From Acinetobacter schindleri CIP 107287 (GTDB lineage Bacteria > Pseudomonadota > Gammaproteobacteria > Pseudomonadales > Moraxellaceae), in contig NZ_KB849575.1 in assembly GCF_000368625.1 (NCBI RefSeq), positions 848,001 through 912,000 of the forward strand: DNA of 64,000 nucleotides, in the 5' to 3' direction. Within the stretch, counting starts at the first letter, position 1, and every line of letters begins with the position of its first letter. The notes under the pieces were generated by a model. The model was not told where the DNA came from. It did not search any database and saw only the letters and a list, made by a program, of their open reading frames with translations. This document shows, piece after piece, positions 27,005-40,330 of the stretch. Position numbers and translations under genes: made by a program.

Positions 27005-27409
27005 ATGACACTACAAATAACCCAAACTGCAATCACGCGTTGGCACGAAATGTTGGAAAGCCGTGACATGAATATTCTGAATGAATTACTCGCAGATGAA
27101 GTGGTATTTCGTTCACCAGTGGCATTTAATCCATACTCAGGTAAGCCTGTAGTCTTTTTTATTTTGACTAATGTGATTCAGGTCTTCGAGAACTTTACGT
27201 ATCACCGTACTTTCTATTCAGAAGACGGTAACCATGTTGTACTTGAGTTTTCTGCCAATGTGGGGGATAAGAAATTAAAGGGTATCGATATGATTCAGTT
27301 CAATGATGAAGGAAAAATTATCGACTTCGAAGTGATGATTCGGCCGAAGTCAGGTCTTGAAGCGCTTGCTGCACAAATGGGACAGCGGATGATGGCCTTC
27401 CAAAACTAG
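27005..27409 (+). CDS. NTF2/SnoaL-like small protein
   Basis: A 134-residue protein with the cone-shaped NTF2-like fold pattern: an N-terminal helix (ITRWHEMLESRDMNILNELLADEVVFRSP) followed by alternating beta strands (YHRTFYSEDGNHVVLEFSANVG, KKLKGIDMIQFNDEGKIIDFEVMIRP). This last stretch is typical of SnoaL-like and limonene-epoxide-hydrolase-like proteins. Function unknown: the fold serves enzymes, binding proteins and inactive relatives. The start has a good AAAAGGAAAT site. It is followed after 62 bases by a hydrolase gene on the same strand. Confidence 0.8.
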   Translation: MTLQITQTAITRWHEMLESRDMNILNELLADEVVFRSPVAFNPYSGKPVVFFILTNVIQVFENFTYHRTFYSEDGNHVVLEFSANVGDKKLKGIDMIQFNDEGKIIDFEVMIRPKSGLEALAAQMGQRMMAFQN

Positions 27410-27471
27410 TCTGATTTAGGAGCCATCATATAACCCGGCATGAAATTTGTAAGTCACTGAAGGACAACTGG

Positions 27472-28632
27472 ATGGAAAGACAAATGAAAATGTTGATAAA
27501 AAAAGTAGTTCAGCTTTCAGGTGAATATTTGGACCGTGTGATTGGTGCGGACACGCCTACTTTATATTACAACCCAAATGGCGTATTTCAGAACCTGATT
27601 GATCATTTACCACAATTAAAGCAAAAATACCGTCCTACACCGTGGCTATGCAATGCGCATGCCCATATTCTGTATTTTGACTTGATCAAAAAGAAAACTA
27701 TCAAACTAAAATATGATGCAATTGAGCAGCTGAACATGTCGGATGGCGGAATCACTGGTATTGCCTGGTATGGACTCGACCTGCCAGTAGATACGCCAAC
27801 GATTGTTTTACTGCATACCATTACCGGTTCACCAGAATCAATGGGTGAGCTGGTCAGAGATCTGCATCTGCACACGGGTTGGCGAGTGGCATTATGTTTA
27901 CGCCGTGGTCATGCCAATTTGCCGATGCCTGTTCCGAAAATGAACCTGTTTGGCTCCACTCAGGATTTACGTGAACAGTTACTTTATATTCAGGATAAAT
28001 TCCCGCAATCTGAACTATATGGTGTAGGTTCTTCCGCTGGCACAGGTTTGTTGGTACGCTATCTGGGAGAAGAGGGTGAGCAAACTCCACTCAAAGCAGC
28101 CTTTGCACTGTGTCCGGGCTATAACACTGAAAGTGGTTTTGCTTATGTGCATCCATTTTATAGTAAGGTTATGACTAAAAAATTACTGAAAAAATTTATT
28201 CATCCTTATCAGGACACCTGGAAAAATATACCTTCCTGGGAGCAGATTCTTTCCGTTCAAAATCTGGCCGATTTTGAGAAGCTGTATTTTCAGCTGGCTG
28301 GCTATGAAGACTATGAAACCTATACCAAAGCCACGAATCCAATTTATGTCTTTGAAAATGTCAAAATCCCATTGATGATTCTGAATGCAGAAGACGACCC
28401 AGTCTGTCATATTAATAATCTACATCCATATAAAGACCGTATCCGTGCTATGCCGAATATTATTGTAGTTACTACGAAAAGGGGCAGTCATTGCGGTTTT
28501 TATCAGGGCTTAACCAGAACTGAATCATGGGCTACTCTTCTTATGGCACAGTATCTGAAGCAGCTTTCTATGGCGGCGGCAGCAATAGAAGAAGCAGAAC
28601 CTGAATACGTAGCATTAAAAAACCCAGCATAA
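27472..28632 (+). CDS. YheT/ABHD-like alpha/beta hydrolase
   Basis: A 386-residue alpha/beta hydrolase of the COG0429 (YheT, ABHD1/3) type. The diagnostic N-terminal stretch KYRPTPWLCNAHAHILYFD precedes the fold, whose oxyanion strand is TIVLLHTITGSPES. The nucleophile is Ser188 in GVGSSAGTG. A likely acid lies in NAEDDPVCHI and the catalytic His in RGSHCGFYQG. Relatives act on esters or phospholipids; the substrate is not known for this protein. It shares strand and likely context with fadH and the NTF2-like gene. The gene starts at ATG 27472; a second ATG four codons later is also possible. Confidence 0.88.
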   Translation: MERQMKMLIKKVVQLSGEYLDRVIGADTPTLYYNPNGVFQNLIDHLPQLKQKYRPTPWLCNAHAHILYFDLIKKKTIKLKYDAIEQLNMSDGGITGIAWYGLDLPVDTPTIVLLHTITGSPESMGELVRDLHLHTGWRVALCLRRGHANLPMPVPKMNLFGSTQDLREQLLYIQDKFPQSELYGVGSSAGTGLLVRYLGEEGEQTPLKAAFALCPGYNTESGFAYVHPFYSKVMTKKLLKKFIHPYQDTWKNIPSWEQILSVQNLADFEKLYFQLAGYEDYETYTKATNPIYVFENVKIPLMILNAEDDPVCHINNLHPYKDRIRAMPNIIVVTTKRGSHCGFYQGLTRTESWATLLMAQYLKQLSMAAAAIEEAEPEYVALKNPA

Positions 28633-28644
28633 GCTGGGTTTTTT
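28619..28644 (+). terminator. terminator overlapping the hydrolase stop codon
   Basis: AACCCAGC / GCTGGGTT with a short loop containing the TAA stop is followed by TTTTT. On the minus strand the AAAA upstream also gives a T-run, so it may serve the convergent lipoprotein gene too. Confidence 0.85.
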
Positions 28645-28659
28645 AATTGAAAACAATAA

Positions 28660-29097
28660 TCAGTTTTCAAGTGCTGGTGTAGCGGCTGCAATGGCGTCTG
28701 CCACAGCATCATCCTCTGACTGTTCTGCACCTGAATTGGTTTTAGGCTTGTACTCAGTCTCAGAATCCTGGATGTTTGGTGCTTGAGCAGGTTGTGATGC
28801 TGCCGGTGCTGTAGCAGGAGTACTTAGAGCAGGTCGAGTTTCACGACGAATTTCAGTTGTGGTATTCGGCGTTTCTTCACGAATCACTTCAACTGTTTCA
28901 GGAATTTCTTCAATTAAAGGCTGATCTTGTTCTGCAGGTTCCAGTGTTTCGAAATTCGGCTGTTCTACTGGGGTTGCTTCCGATGCTGCAGCAACTTCAG
29001 TCTGTTCCTCTTCCTTTGGAGCTTCTTTCTTTACACATGCAGTAAGTAAAAGTCCGGTTGCAAGCGCGCCACAGATTAAAAGTTTCTTATTCATCAT
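28660..29097 (-). CDS. Glu/Pro/Ala-rich lipoprotein, unknown function
   Basis: A 145-residue protein with a lipoprotein signal (MMNKKLLICGALATGLLLTAC, Cys21 acylated) and an acidic, low-complexity mature part rich in Glu, Thr, Pro and Ala (for example ETVEVIREETPNTTTEIRR, then STPATAPAASQPAQAP). It is probably disordered and periplasmic, spanning or tethering something at the envelope, but no domain is recognised. It is divergent from pyrG and convergent with the YheT-like hydrolase. Two successive ATG codons could start it. Confidence 0.75.
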   Translation of the reverse strand: MMNKKLLICGALATGLLLTACVKKEAPKEEEQTEVAAASEATPVEQPNFETLEPAEQDQPLIEEIPETVEVIREETPNTTTEIRRETRPALSTPATAPAASQPAQAPNIQDSETEYKPKTNSGAEQSEDDAVADAIAAATPALEN

Positions 29098-29255
29098 TAC
29101 TTCATAGGTAAATGTAGAGGGGATTACAATATTATAGCAGTAAATTAGCAGATAGAAATGATCTGAACTTACTCTAATTTTTTATCGGAAATGCTGCTAG
29201 AATAGTCAATTGTTTATTGTTCTTTGAATTGATGCGGATTGACTTTGCTTTCTAG

Positions 29256-30962
<1,707 letters not shown>

Positions 30963-30992
30963 TTGGTGTCAGGACACAACTAGGAAGTTTAA

Positions 30993-31850
<858 letters not shown>

Positions 31851-31862
31851 TTCAATACACAT

Positions 31863-31891
31863 TGATGCGTCTTTTTTGACGCATCATTTTT
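31863..31891 (+). terminator. terminator between kdsA and eno
   Basis: TGATGCGTC / GACGCATCA (9 bp) with a T-rich loop runs into TTTTT. eno lies 24 bases beyond and therefore probably also has its own promoter or depends on read-through. Confidence 0.75.
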
Positions 31892-31911
31892 ATTAATCAA
31901 CTGAGGAATAG

Positions 31912-33204
<1,293 letters not shown>

Positions 33205-33217
33205 GCGATTATCGTTG

Positions 33218-33604
33218 ATGTTAAATGTATTCGACTCTTTGATGAGTAAAGTACTGTTGGGCCTTGCGATCCTTGTGATCGCAGGGTTTCAATATTTATA
33301 CTGGTTTGGTGAGGGTGGTTATCAAGACCATCAGGCACTGACACAGAAAATACAACAACAAGTAGAACTGAATGAAGAGCTGAAAGAGCGCAACCGTGTG
33401 CTGGCAGCTGAAGTTTATGATCTGAAAAATGGTGATCAAGCCATTGAAGAACATGCACGTCTGGATCTGGGCTTAATTAAGCCGCATGAAACTTTTGTGC
33501 AGATGAGTACCATCAGTACTCAATATAAACCGATTTATCTCGATCAAAATTCTAAAGTAGACCTGCGTACCAATGAGTCAGCTGAAAATTCAAGCACACC
33601 ATAA
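33218..33604 (+). CDS. ftsB: cell division protein FtsB (septum formation initiator)
   Basis: FtsB is a bitopic inner-membrane protein that joins FtsL and FtsQ in the divisome. The 128-residue product has one transmembrane helix (about residues 12-30, VLLGLAILVIAGFQYLYW) followed by a heptad-like coiled coil (LTQKIQQQVELNEELKERNR) and the conserved DLKNGDQAIEEHARLDLGLI. It has an unusually long C-terminal tail after that domain. The ATG at 33218 is preferred to a TTG just before it; a later ATG (33242) would still leave the helix. Position directly after eno and before ispD is the common gammaproteobacterial order. Confidence 0.9.
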   Translation: MLNVFDSLMSKVLLGLAILVIAGFQYLYWFGEGGYQDHQALTQKIQQQVELNEELKERNRVLAAEVYDLKNGDQAIEEHARLDLGLIKPHETFVQMSTISTQYKPIYLDQNSKVDLRTNESAENSSTP

Positions 33605-34286
33605 ATTATGGGCTATCATTCCAGCTGCAGGTTCGGGTAGCAGATTCTCTAAAACAGAACTAAAGCAATATCAAATGATTCAGAAGCGTACTGTTCTTGA
33701 ACATACGGTTGCACGTCTGAATCAACTTCCACTGACCGGTTATGTGCTGGCGATCGGTAGTCAGGATAATGTTGCTATAACCTTGCCATTTTCCAATCAG
33801 GATAAAGCCCATTTTTGTGCCGGCGGTACAGAGCGGGTCAATTCTGTCCTCAATGCCTTAGCTTACCTAACTGAAATCACTTCAGAAGAAGATTGGGTAT
33901 TGGTACATGATGCGGCACGTCCATGTGTCAGTCAAAATGCATTGATTGATCTGGTCAATACGGCGACTGAAACTGATCAAGCTGCTATTTTGGCAATTCC
34001 AGTCCGCGATACCTTAAAGCGCGTCGTACAAGGTCAGGATATCGAAACTACAGTAGACCGTTCGACTCTCTGGCAGGCTCAAACACCACAAATGGCCAAA
34101 CTAGGCCGGTTAAAACATGCCATTGAACAGGCATTACAAGATGGTGCCAATATTACCGATGAAGCTAGTGCACTTGAGCATGTAGGTGAAACCGTACGTG
34201 TAGTTCAGGGGCGATCTGATAATCTCAAAATTACCTATCCGGATGACCTGGAACTGGCTCGTCTGATTCTGGCAGCACAAGCCTAA
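33573..34286 (+). CDS. ispD: 2-C-methyl-D-erythritol 4-phosphate cytidylyltransferase
   Basis: IspD transfers CMP from CTP to methylerythritol 4-phosphate in the MEP pathway of isoprenoid synthesis. The 237-residue product has the nucleotide-binding motif IIPAAGSGSRF, the family VHDAARPCVS motif, and the later VRDTLKRV and QTPQMAKLGRL. It starts at an ATG 32 bases inside the end of ftsB in another frame, so the two genes overlap more than usual and are probably translationally coupled. The next gene, rodA, follows after about 100 bases. Confidence 0.95.
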   Translation: MSQLKIQAHHKLWAIIPAAGSGSRFSKTELKQYQMIQKRTVLEHTVARLNQLPLTGYVLAIGSQDNVAITLPFSNQDKAHFCAGGTERVNSVLNALAYLTEITSEEDWVLVHDAARPCVSQNALIDLVNTATETDQAAILAIPVRDTLKRVVQGQDIETTVDRSTLWQAQTPQMAKLGRLKHAIEQALQDGANITDEASALEHVGETVRVVQGRSDNLKITYPDDLELARLILAAQA

Positions 34287-34387
34287 ATTTATTTGAAGAA
34301 ATACATAATAAATAGAGCACTGGCGATCAATTCTCCGCTGCTTTCACTTATAATTTCGCCATTGTTAGTTTTGAACCTTTTGTCACA

Positions 34388-35524
34388 ATGATACCTTCAC
34401 AGCAGTATCGTTTTTTACGACAATCCGCACGTGATGGATTGAGTATAAAACACGATTCCTCAAGATGGACCAAGCTACATCTGGACCCGTGGTTGCTATG
34501 CTTCCTTTTACTGAATGCTGCCTTGGGGTTGATGGTAGTTTATAGTGCGACCTCTGAAAACTCAGGCATGGTGATCCGTCAGGCGATCAGTTTTGGTGTC
34601 GGTTTTGTGGTGATGTTTATCTGTGCGCAGGTTCCGCCAAAAGTGTATCAAGCCGCAAGCCCGTATTTTTATGCCTTCGGGATTTTTATGCTATTGCTGG
34701 TCTTTGTGATTGGTGAAAGACGACTTGGAGCAACACGCTGGATTACTTTGCCGGGCGTGGGAAGTATGCAGCCGAGTGAAGTGATGAAATTTGCCATGCC
34801 ACTGATGATGGCCTGGTACTTCGCGCGTAAGCCATTTCCACCCAAGTTTATGCATATCATCGGTGCCTTAATTTTGTTGGGTATTCCATTTGTGCTTGTG
34901 GCATTGCAGCCTGACTTGAATATCGGGCTGGTGATTCCGGGGATCTTTGTTTTATTTCTGAGTGGTATGTCCTGGCGCTTGATTGGCGGTGCAATGGCAG
35001 CATTAGCTGTGGTCGCACCATTAATGTGGATGTTCCTGTTACAGGAATATCAGAAAAAACGTGTCCTGACGCTATTTGATCCTGAATCAGATGCACTCGG
35101 TGCAGGCTGGAATATTATCCAGTCTAAAATCGCCATTGGTTCTGGAGGAATGACTGGCAAAGGTTATTCGCAAGGGACACAGTCACATCTGGGTTATCTG
35201 CCAGAGCATCATACTGACTTTATTATGTCGACTTATGCCGAAGAATTTGGTTTTATCGGTGTATTTTTATTATTTAGTCTGTTTACCGCTATTATTATTC
35301 GTTGCTTGATGATCGGAATGAACAGCTTTCATAACTTTGGCCGTCTATATGCGGGTGCTACAGGTCTAACCTTTTTCTTTTTCGTATTCCTGAACTCAGG
35401 CATGGTGAGTGGTATCCTTCCAGTGACAGGCGATCCATTACCACTGATGAGTTATGGCGGAACCGCTGTGATTTCTTTGCTCGCCGGTATGGGTATTGTG
35501 ATGTCAATCCATACCCATCGCTAA
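34388..35524 (+). CDS. rodA: rod shape-determining peptidoglycan glycosyltransferase RodA
   Basis: RodA is the SEDS-family glycosyltransferase that polymerises peptidoglycan strands with PBP2 in the elongasome. The 378-residue protein has about ten membrane helices and the SEDS motifs: LGLMVVYSAT, GATRWITLPGVGSMQPSE, the long periplasmic loop with GKGYSQGTQSHLGYLPEHHTD, the FAEEFG-like TYAEEFGFIG and the terminal GDPLPLMSYGGTAVISLLAGMG. Its length and the DFIMSTYAEEFG form point to RodA rather than FtsW. The start at 34388 is a plain ATG without a strong ribosome site. A terminator follows. Confidence 0.95.
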   Translation: MIPSQQYRFLRQSARDGLSIKHDSSRWTKLHLDPWLLCFLLLNAALGLMVVYSATSENSGMVIRQAISFGVGFVVMFICAQVPPKVYQAASPYFYAFGIFMLLLVFVIGERRLGATRWITLPGVGSMQPSEVMKFAMPLMMAWYFARKPFPPKFMHIIGALILLGIPFVLVALQPDLNIGLVIPGIFVLFLSGMSWRLIGGAMAALAVVAPLMWMFLLQEYQKKRVLTLFDPESDALGAGWNIIQSKIAIGSGGMTGKGYSQGTQSHLGYLPEHHTDFIMSTYAEEFGFIGVFLLFSLFTAIIIRCLMIGMNSFHNFGRLYAGATGLTFFFFVFLNSGMVSGILPVTGDPLPLMSYGGTAVISLLAGMGIVMSIHTHR

Positions 35525-35536
35525 ATAATAGAAGAA

Positions 35537-35567
35537 AAGAAAAAGCCAGATTTATTCTGGCTTTTTT
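35537..35567 (+). terminator. terminator of rodA
   Basis: AAAAAGCCAG / CTGGCTTTTT flank a short AT loop and end in six T. Confidence 0.88.
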
Positions 35568-35640
35568 ATTGCTTGAGATTTTATGTTATAAATATTCAAT
35601 AACTTAGATAAATAACTATATTTACAATATTGGGGTCGAG

Positions 35641-35994
35641 ATGAAGAAATTAATGTTGGTGATTGGACTTATGGGATTGTCAGCAACTGTATCGGCAAAG
35701 CCATTGAGTTCAGCGGAATTTAAATCTCAAGTTAAGCAGCATTATGATGCATTAGAGTTAAAACAGGCTGCACTCAATGTGTCGGTGGATCGTCGCGAGC
35801 ATCCAACAATTATGATTGCTAAAGCATGTGAATATTCTAGAGATCTAAAACAGCTTAAGCAGTTTTCCGAACAAAATCTGCATCTGGCTGGAGCTAAGGA
35901 TGAACTGCAATTTATTCGTTCATTGGATACAAGCTTTAATCAGTCCTTCATTGATTTGGGTATTACTTATGAAATGGAGTGCCTAAAACGGTAG
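35641..35994 (+). CDS. small exported protein, unknown function
   Basis: A 117-residue protein with a typical Sec signal peptide (MKKLMLVIGLMGLSATVSA, cleavage after AlaSerAla-like VSA, residue 19). The mature part is helical and charged with two cysteines (MIAKACEYSRDLK and the C-terminal YEMECLKR), which could form a disulfide in the periplasm. I recognise no family. It has its own short upstream region (GGGGTCGAG before the ATG) after the rodA terminator and is convergent with yddG. Confidence 0.7.
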   Translation: MKKLMLVIGLMGLSATVSAKPLSSAEFKSQVKQHYDALELKQAALNVSVDRREHPTIMIAKACEYSRDLKQLKQFSEQNLHLAGAKDELQFIRSLDTSFNQSFIDLGITYEMECLKR

Positions 35995-36100
35995 GAGGTG
36001 AATTCTACCTATACGGTTCACAAAGGCTATAAAGACGCTTTAAAAATGGCATTTTTATTTGATTAAAAGTTAGGCTTTACATTGGTTGGTTTTTTCGGGT

Positions 36101-36985
36101 CTATGATTTTGCTTTAGTCGCCATCCAGCAAAGCAGTGAACCAAAACACACCATCAATGCACCTTTCCAGAAGCTGAAGGTTAATTGTGTGCTCAAAATC
36201 AATGCTGAAACCACAGAAGAAAAAACCGGGATAAAGTATGAAGCTGTTGCCAATACAGTCACATTTCCATGCATAATTCCGATATTCCATGCCCCATAGC
36301 CAATGCCCATTGCAAAAGCAGCTAATACCAGATAAATGCTGGAATTCAATTCGAAATTCGGTATGGGCTCAGCAGAAAAAATCCATTGGGTCCATAGTAC
36401 AATCGACACCAAAATAAAGAATAAGGTAATACCATTTTTACCATTGGCAGCACGAGCAGTCAGGGTACAATAGGCAGCCCATAGAAAGACACCGGTTAAA
36501 GCCAGTCCATAACTCAGTGGATTGGCCTGTATATTGGACAGCATTGTTTTAAAGCTAAATCCAGCTTCACCACCAAGCACCAGACAGATCCCTGCCACAG
36601 ATAAACATATCCCGGGAAAGATAAGAAAATTGGCTTTTTGCCTGTTAAAAATAATTGAAAATAGAATCGTGGCTGTCGGCCACAGATAATTTACCATTCC
36701 GATTTCTATGGCTTGTCTGTTATTGCTTGAATAACCTATAGACAGGGCAAGACAAATTTCATAAGCCACAAAAAGCAGGCTTCCCCAAATCAGATATTTA
36801 AGGGGGAATTCTTTCAGATGTGTCCAGCCAAATGAGAACAATAGAATAATCGAGGCGCATGAATAGATTAACGCAGCTCCCCCGATCGGTCCAAAGTAAT
36901 GACTGACTTCTTTGATGAGAGCAACAATGAGACTCCATAAGAAAACTGCCGTAAGACCAATCAATGTCGCTTTGTTTGAGTTCAT
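36101..36985 (-). CDS. yddG: aromatic amino acid exporter YddG (EamA/DMT family)
   Basis: This is a ten-helix inner-membrane transporter of the drug/metabolite superfamily. The 294-residue protein matches E. coli YddG closely along its whole length: KATLIGLTAVFLWSLIVALI, GGAALIYSCASI, YEICLALSIGYSSNNRQAIE, GMVNYLWPTATILFSIIFN, SYGLALTGVFLWAAYCTLTA and FSFWKGALMVCFGSLLCW. YddG exports aromatic amino acids and methylviologen in E. coli (family knowledge). It stands alone on the minus strand with its own promoter region of about 140 bases toward the cyd operon end. Confidence 0.93.
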   Translation of the reverse strand: MNSNKATLIGLTAVFLWSLIVALIKEVSHYFGPIGGAALIYSCASIILLFSFGWTHLKEFPLKYLIWGSLLFVAYEICLALSIGYSSNNRQAIEIGMVNYLWPTATILFSIIFNRQKANFLIFPGICLSVAGICLVLGGEAGFSFKTMLSNIQANPLSYGLALTGVFLWAAYCTLTARAANGKNGITLFFILVSIVLWTQWIFSAEPIPNFELNSSIYLVLAAFAMGIGYGAWNIGIMHGNVTVLATASYFIPVFSSVVSALILSTQLTFSFWKGALMVCFGSLLCWMATKAKS

Positions 36986-37129
36986 TACTCTTGTTCAGGA
37001 TAAATTTAGAAGATAGTTTAGGCCAAAATTGATAAAAATATCATTGTTCTTTTTAAAAATATGAGAGTAAAGATCTTGTATTTATCAAATTTAAGCTCTC
37101 CGAAAAGAGCTTAAATTTTGTTTGAATGC

Positions 37130-37432
37130 TCAGGCGATGAACCAGGTGTAATAGCCCCAGATCATTAAAGGCCATGCTAAAAATGGACTAAAGAGCCATT
37201 TCCAGAACCAGTGGCGTGGCATAAAGCCTACACCATGAACAAAGCCTCCAGAAATACCAATCATAATAAACATCATGGCTCGATGACTATATGCACCATT
37301 GTCATCCAGCATCGCAGCTGGATGTACCAGTAACACCGCTGCGAGTGGAAATGCCAGCAGGCAGGAAATCACCATCGCAAATTTGTTGGGTTTCTTGTCT
37401 ATAACGGGTTTCTCTAGCGCAGCTTCAGTCAT
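37130..37432 (-). CDS. ybgE: cyd operon protein YbgE family
   Basis: A 100-residue membrane protein with three hydrophobic helices and the YbgE-like pattern ending in GYYTWFIA; the conserved GGFVHGVGFMPRHWFWKWLFSP is characteristic. It is the last gene of the cytochrome bd operon, starting three bases after cydX. YbgE proteins are conserved in cyd operons and their exact role is not established; they are thought to help assembly or stability of the oxidase. Confidence 0.85.
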   Translation of the reverse strand: MTEAALEKPVIDKKPNKFAMVISCLLAFPLAAVLLVHPAAMLDDNGAYSHRAMMFIMIGISGGFVHGVGFMPRHWFWKWLFSPFLAWPLMIWGYYTWFIA

Positions 37433-37435
37433 GAT

Positions 37436-37537
37436 TTATTCCTCATCCAGGTCTTGGTGCTGTTCCATGTAAATTGCAGCAATCACACTGGCAAAACACG
37501 CCATAAGTACTCCTAGAATCCATGCAAAATACCACAT
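37436..37537 (-). CDS. cydX: cytochrome bd oxidase small subunit CydX
   Basis: A 33-residue single-helix protein: MWYFAWILGVLMACFASVI, then AAIYMEQHQDLDEE. It matches the CydX pattern (MWYFxWxLG and a short acidic tail). The Shine-Dalgarno AAGGAG is excellent. CydX binds CydA near the haem site and is needed for full activity and stability of cytochrome bd (established for E. coli CydX). It lies 25 bases after cydB and 3 bases before ybgE. Confidence 0.92.
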   Translation of the reverse strand: MWYFAWILGVLMACFASVIAAIYMEQHQDLDEE

Positions 37538-37562
37538 AATTTTGTCTCCTTAGGACACAGGC

Positions 37563-38708
37563 TTAGTACAAGCTGTGTGAATTCTCTTGAATGTGTTTGT
37601 TGGTGATTACGCCCCACATCTTGTAGTAACACCAAGTGGTGTAAAGCAGGATGATTGGAACAAAAATGCATGCAGCGACAGTCATTACCGTCAAGGTATT
37701 TTTACTGGATACTGCATCCCACATGGTCAAGCTGGCAACAGGGTTAATGCTAGATGGCATTAAGAATGGGAACAGGGCAAAACCGGCAGTCAGGATGGCA
37801 CCGATCACCGCCATAGATGAACCTAGGAAGCTCAGGCCTGCTTTAGCTTTAGAGGCAGCCAGCACGACAATAATACCGCCAAAGATACCCATAATTGGCG
37901 CAATCATGGTAATTGGATAAGTTGTATAGTTATTCATCCAGCCAGGATTGCCATTGATCAGTACTTCTTTAGCCAGTGGATTTGCAACACCATTGGTGTC
38001 ATATGGAGTCACCAGCGTATAACCTTGAATGCCGCCGAAATATAACCATGCGCCAGCAGCAAGGAAAGTCACCAGATAAACCAGTCCCATAATTTTGGTT
38101 GCTTGAGCAGAACGTTCACGTAATGCACCATCAGTACGCAGCATTAACCAAGCACCACCGTGTGCGCACAACATAGACAAGCTTACAATACCGCATACTA
38201 AAGCAAACGGATTCAGCAGGGCGAAGAAACTACCGGAATAAGTTGAACGAACAGTTTCATCTAGGGTGAATGGTACGCCCAGGAACATGTTGCCGAAAGC
38301 GACACCGAAGACTAATGCAGGAACCGCACCGCCAACAGCTAGGCCCCAGTCCCAGGAATTACGCCATTTGGTATTTTCCAGCTTGGAGCGGTAGTCGAAG
38401 CCGACAGGTCGCAGGAACAGTGCAAATAGTACTAACAGTAGCGCCCAGTACATGCCAGAGAAAGCAGTAGCATAGACCATTGGCCATGCTGCAAACAGGG
38501 CACCACCTGCAGTGATGAACCAGACTTGGTTACCATCCCAGTGTGGAGCAATTGTATTGATTGCCGCACGACGTTCCTGATCATTTTTACCTACAAATGG
38601 CATGATCGCCATTGAACCCATATCGAAGCCATCAGTCAGTGCAAAGCCAATCAGCAAAACGCCAACCAATACCCACCAGATAATTTTGAGCAGTTCATAT
38701 TCAATCAT
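37563..38708 (-). CDS. cydB: cytochrome bd ubiquinol oxidase subunit II
   Basis: CydB is the membrane subunit that pairs with CydA. The 381-residue product (E. coli 379) has about nine helices and the family motifs [35 protein letters not shown] and [20 protein letters not shown]. The ATGA overlap of four bases with cydA shows translational coupling. Cytochrome bd reduces O2 to water with quinol as donor, has high oxygen affinity and resists NO and peroxide stress (family knowledge). Confidence 0.96.
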   Translation of the reverse strand: MIEYELLKIIWWVLVGVLLIGFALTDGFDMGSMAIMPFVGKNDQERRAAINTIAPHWDGNQVWFITAGGALFAAWPMVYATAFSGMYWALLLVLFALFLRPVGFDYRSKLENTKWRNSWDWGLAVGGAVPALVFGVAFGNMFLGVPFTLDETVRSTYSGSFFALLNPFALVCGIVSLSMLCAHGGAWLMLRTDGALRERSAQATKIMGLVYLVTFLAAGAWLYFGGIQGYTLVTPYDTNGVANPLAKEVLINGNPGWMNNYTTYPITMIAPIMGIFGGIIVVLAASKAKAGLSFLGSSMAVIGAILTAGFALFPFLMPSSINPVASLTMWDAVSSKNTLTVMTVAACIFVPIILLYTTWCYYKMWGVITNKHIQENSHSLY

Positions 38709-40330
38709 GATTTCACCTCGCCAGTTGCACCTTCTGGAAGAGCTGCAGCTGCGTCTTCTTGCTCGGCAGTTACTTGAGAATTAGGTTTTTCGAAATGGTA
38801 TTTGCCAGTATGTAATGAGCTTGGTCCCAGGCGAGCGAACTTGATCATCAGGTACATTTCAATGATCAGTAATACTGTGTAGAACGCTGCCAGTGCCAGG
38901 ATTGAACCCATAACATCGCCTGTGCTTAAAGTAGATGCAGACAGGTGGGTAGGTAATACTTCACCAATGGTCCAGGGTTGACGACCTACTTCAGCCACAT
39001 ACCAGCCAGTTTGTGCAGCAATCCAAGGCAGTGGTAAAGCAAACAGGGCAAATTTTAATAACCAAGGTTTGTTTTCAGCATTGCGTTTCGCTACAGCAAA
39101 AGTCGCTAATACGAACAGCAGCAACATCAGGAAGCCAGAACCTACCATGGCACGGAATGCCCAGAACAGACTTGGTACATGTGGAATAGTGTCTTTGGCA
39201 GCAGCTTTGATGTGTTCGTCAGAAGCATCGACGACATTTGGAGTGTATTTTTTCAGAAGCAGACCATAACCAAGATCTTTTTGGGTATTTTCAAATGCTG
39301 CTTTTACTTCAGGAGATTGATCGCCTGCACGTAATTTTTCAAGCTGTTCGTATGCCAGCATACCGTTGCGGATACGACCTTCATGTTCAACCAGCAGGTC
39401 CTTGATCCCTATCACTGGAGTATCTATTGAACGGGTTGCAATGATCCCCATGACATAAGGAATTTTGACTGCATAATCTGTACGCATGGTTTCCTGATTT
39501 GGGAAACCAAACAAAGTGAATGCAGCTGGGGCTGGTTCTGTTTCCCATTCTGCTTCAATCGCAGCCAGTTTAGTCTTTTGTACATCACCAATTTCGTAGC
39601 CAGATTCATCACCTAGTAAAATCACTGAAAGTGTAGAGGCCAGACCAAAAACTGCAGCAATAGCGAAAGAACGGCGGGCAAAAGGCAAGTCACGTTTTTT
39701 TAGCAGATAGAAGCTTGAGATTGCCAGAACGAAAATCGCACCTGTTACATAACCTGCAGAAACAGTGTGAACAAATTTTACTTGAGCGACCGGGTTAAAG
39801 ATCAGTGCACCAAAATCAACCAGTTCCATACGCATGGTTTCATAGTTGAATTTAGAACCCACCGGGTTTTGCATCCAGCCATTGGCAACCAGAATCCACA
39901 ATGCAGACATGTTGGAGCCGAGTGCCACTAACCAGGTTACACAGAGATGCTGAACCTTAGACAGACGATCCCATCCAAAGAAGAACAGGCCAATGAAAGT
40001 AGATTCCAGGAAGAAAGCCATTAAGCCTTCAATCGCTAGTGGTGCACCAAAGATGTCACCTACATAGTGCGAATAGTAGGCCCAGTTGGTACCAAACTGG
40101 AATTCCATGGTCAGACCGGTAGTTACCCCGAGTGCAAAGTTAATCCCGAAGAGTTTCCCCCAGAATTTGGTCATGTCCCGATAAATTTCCTTACCGGAAA
40201 TCACATAAGTGGTTTCCATAATGGCCAGGATAAAGGCCAGGCCTAAGGTCAACGGAACGAAAATAAAATGATACATCGCAGTCATAGCAAACTGGAACCG
40301 CGAAAGATCGACCACGCTTTCAGCAATCAT
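38705..40330 (-). CDS. cydA: cytochrome bd ubiquinol oxidase subunit I
   Basis: CydA carries haems b558, b595 and d and the quinol-oxidising Q-loop. From the ATG at 40330 the product is 541 residues. Visible motifs: [20 protein letters not shown] (with the His for haem), [22 protein letters not shown] stretch, and [20 protein letters not shown] near residue 440. The segment [20 protein letters not shown] between helices 6 and 7 shows the long (L-type) Q-loop. The start codon overlaps the stop of the small upstream gene by one base (TGATG). Confidence 0.96.
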   Translation of the reverse strand: MIAESVVDLSRFQFAMTAMYHFIFVPLTLGLAFILAIMETTYVISGKEIYRDMTKFWGKLFGINFALGVTTGLTMEFQFGTNWAYYSHYVGDIFGAPLAIEGLMAFFLESTFIGLFFFGWDRLSKVQHLCVTWLVALGSNMSALWILVANGWMQNPVGSKFNYETMRMELVDFGALIFNPVAQVKFVHTVSAGYVTGAIFVLAISSFYLLKKRDLPFARRSFAIAAVFGLASTLSVILLGDESGYEIGDVQKTKLAAIEAEWETEPAPAAFTLFGFPNQETMRTDYAVKIPYVMGIIATRSIDTPVIGIKDLLVEHEGRIRNGMLAYEQLEKLRAGDQSPEVKAAFENTQKDLGYGLLLKKYTPNVVDASDEHIKAAAKDTIPHVPSLFWAFRAMVGSGFLMLLLFVLATFAVAKRNAENKPWLLKFALFALPLPWIAAQTGWYVAEVGRQPWTIGEVLPTHLSASTLSTGDVMGSILALAAFYTVLLIIEMYLMIKFARLGPSSLHTGKYHFEKPNSQVTAEQEDAAAALPEGATGEVKS

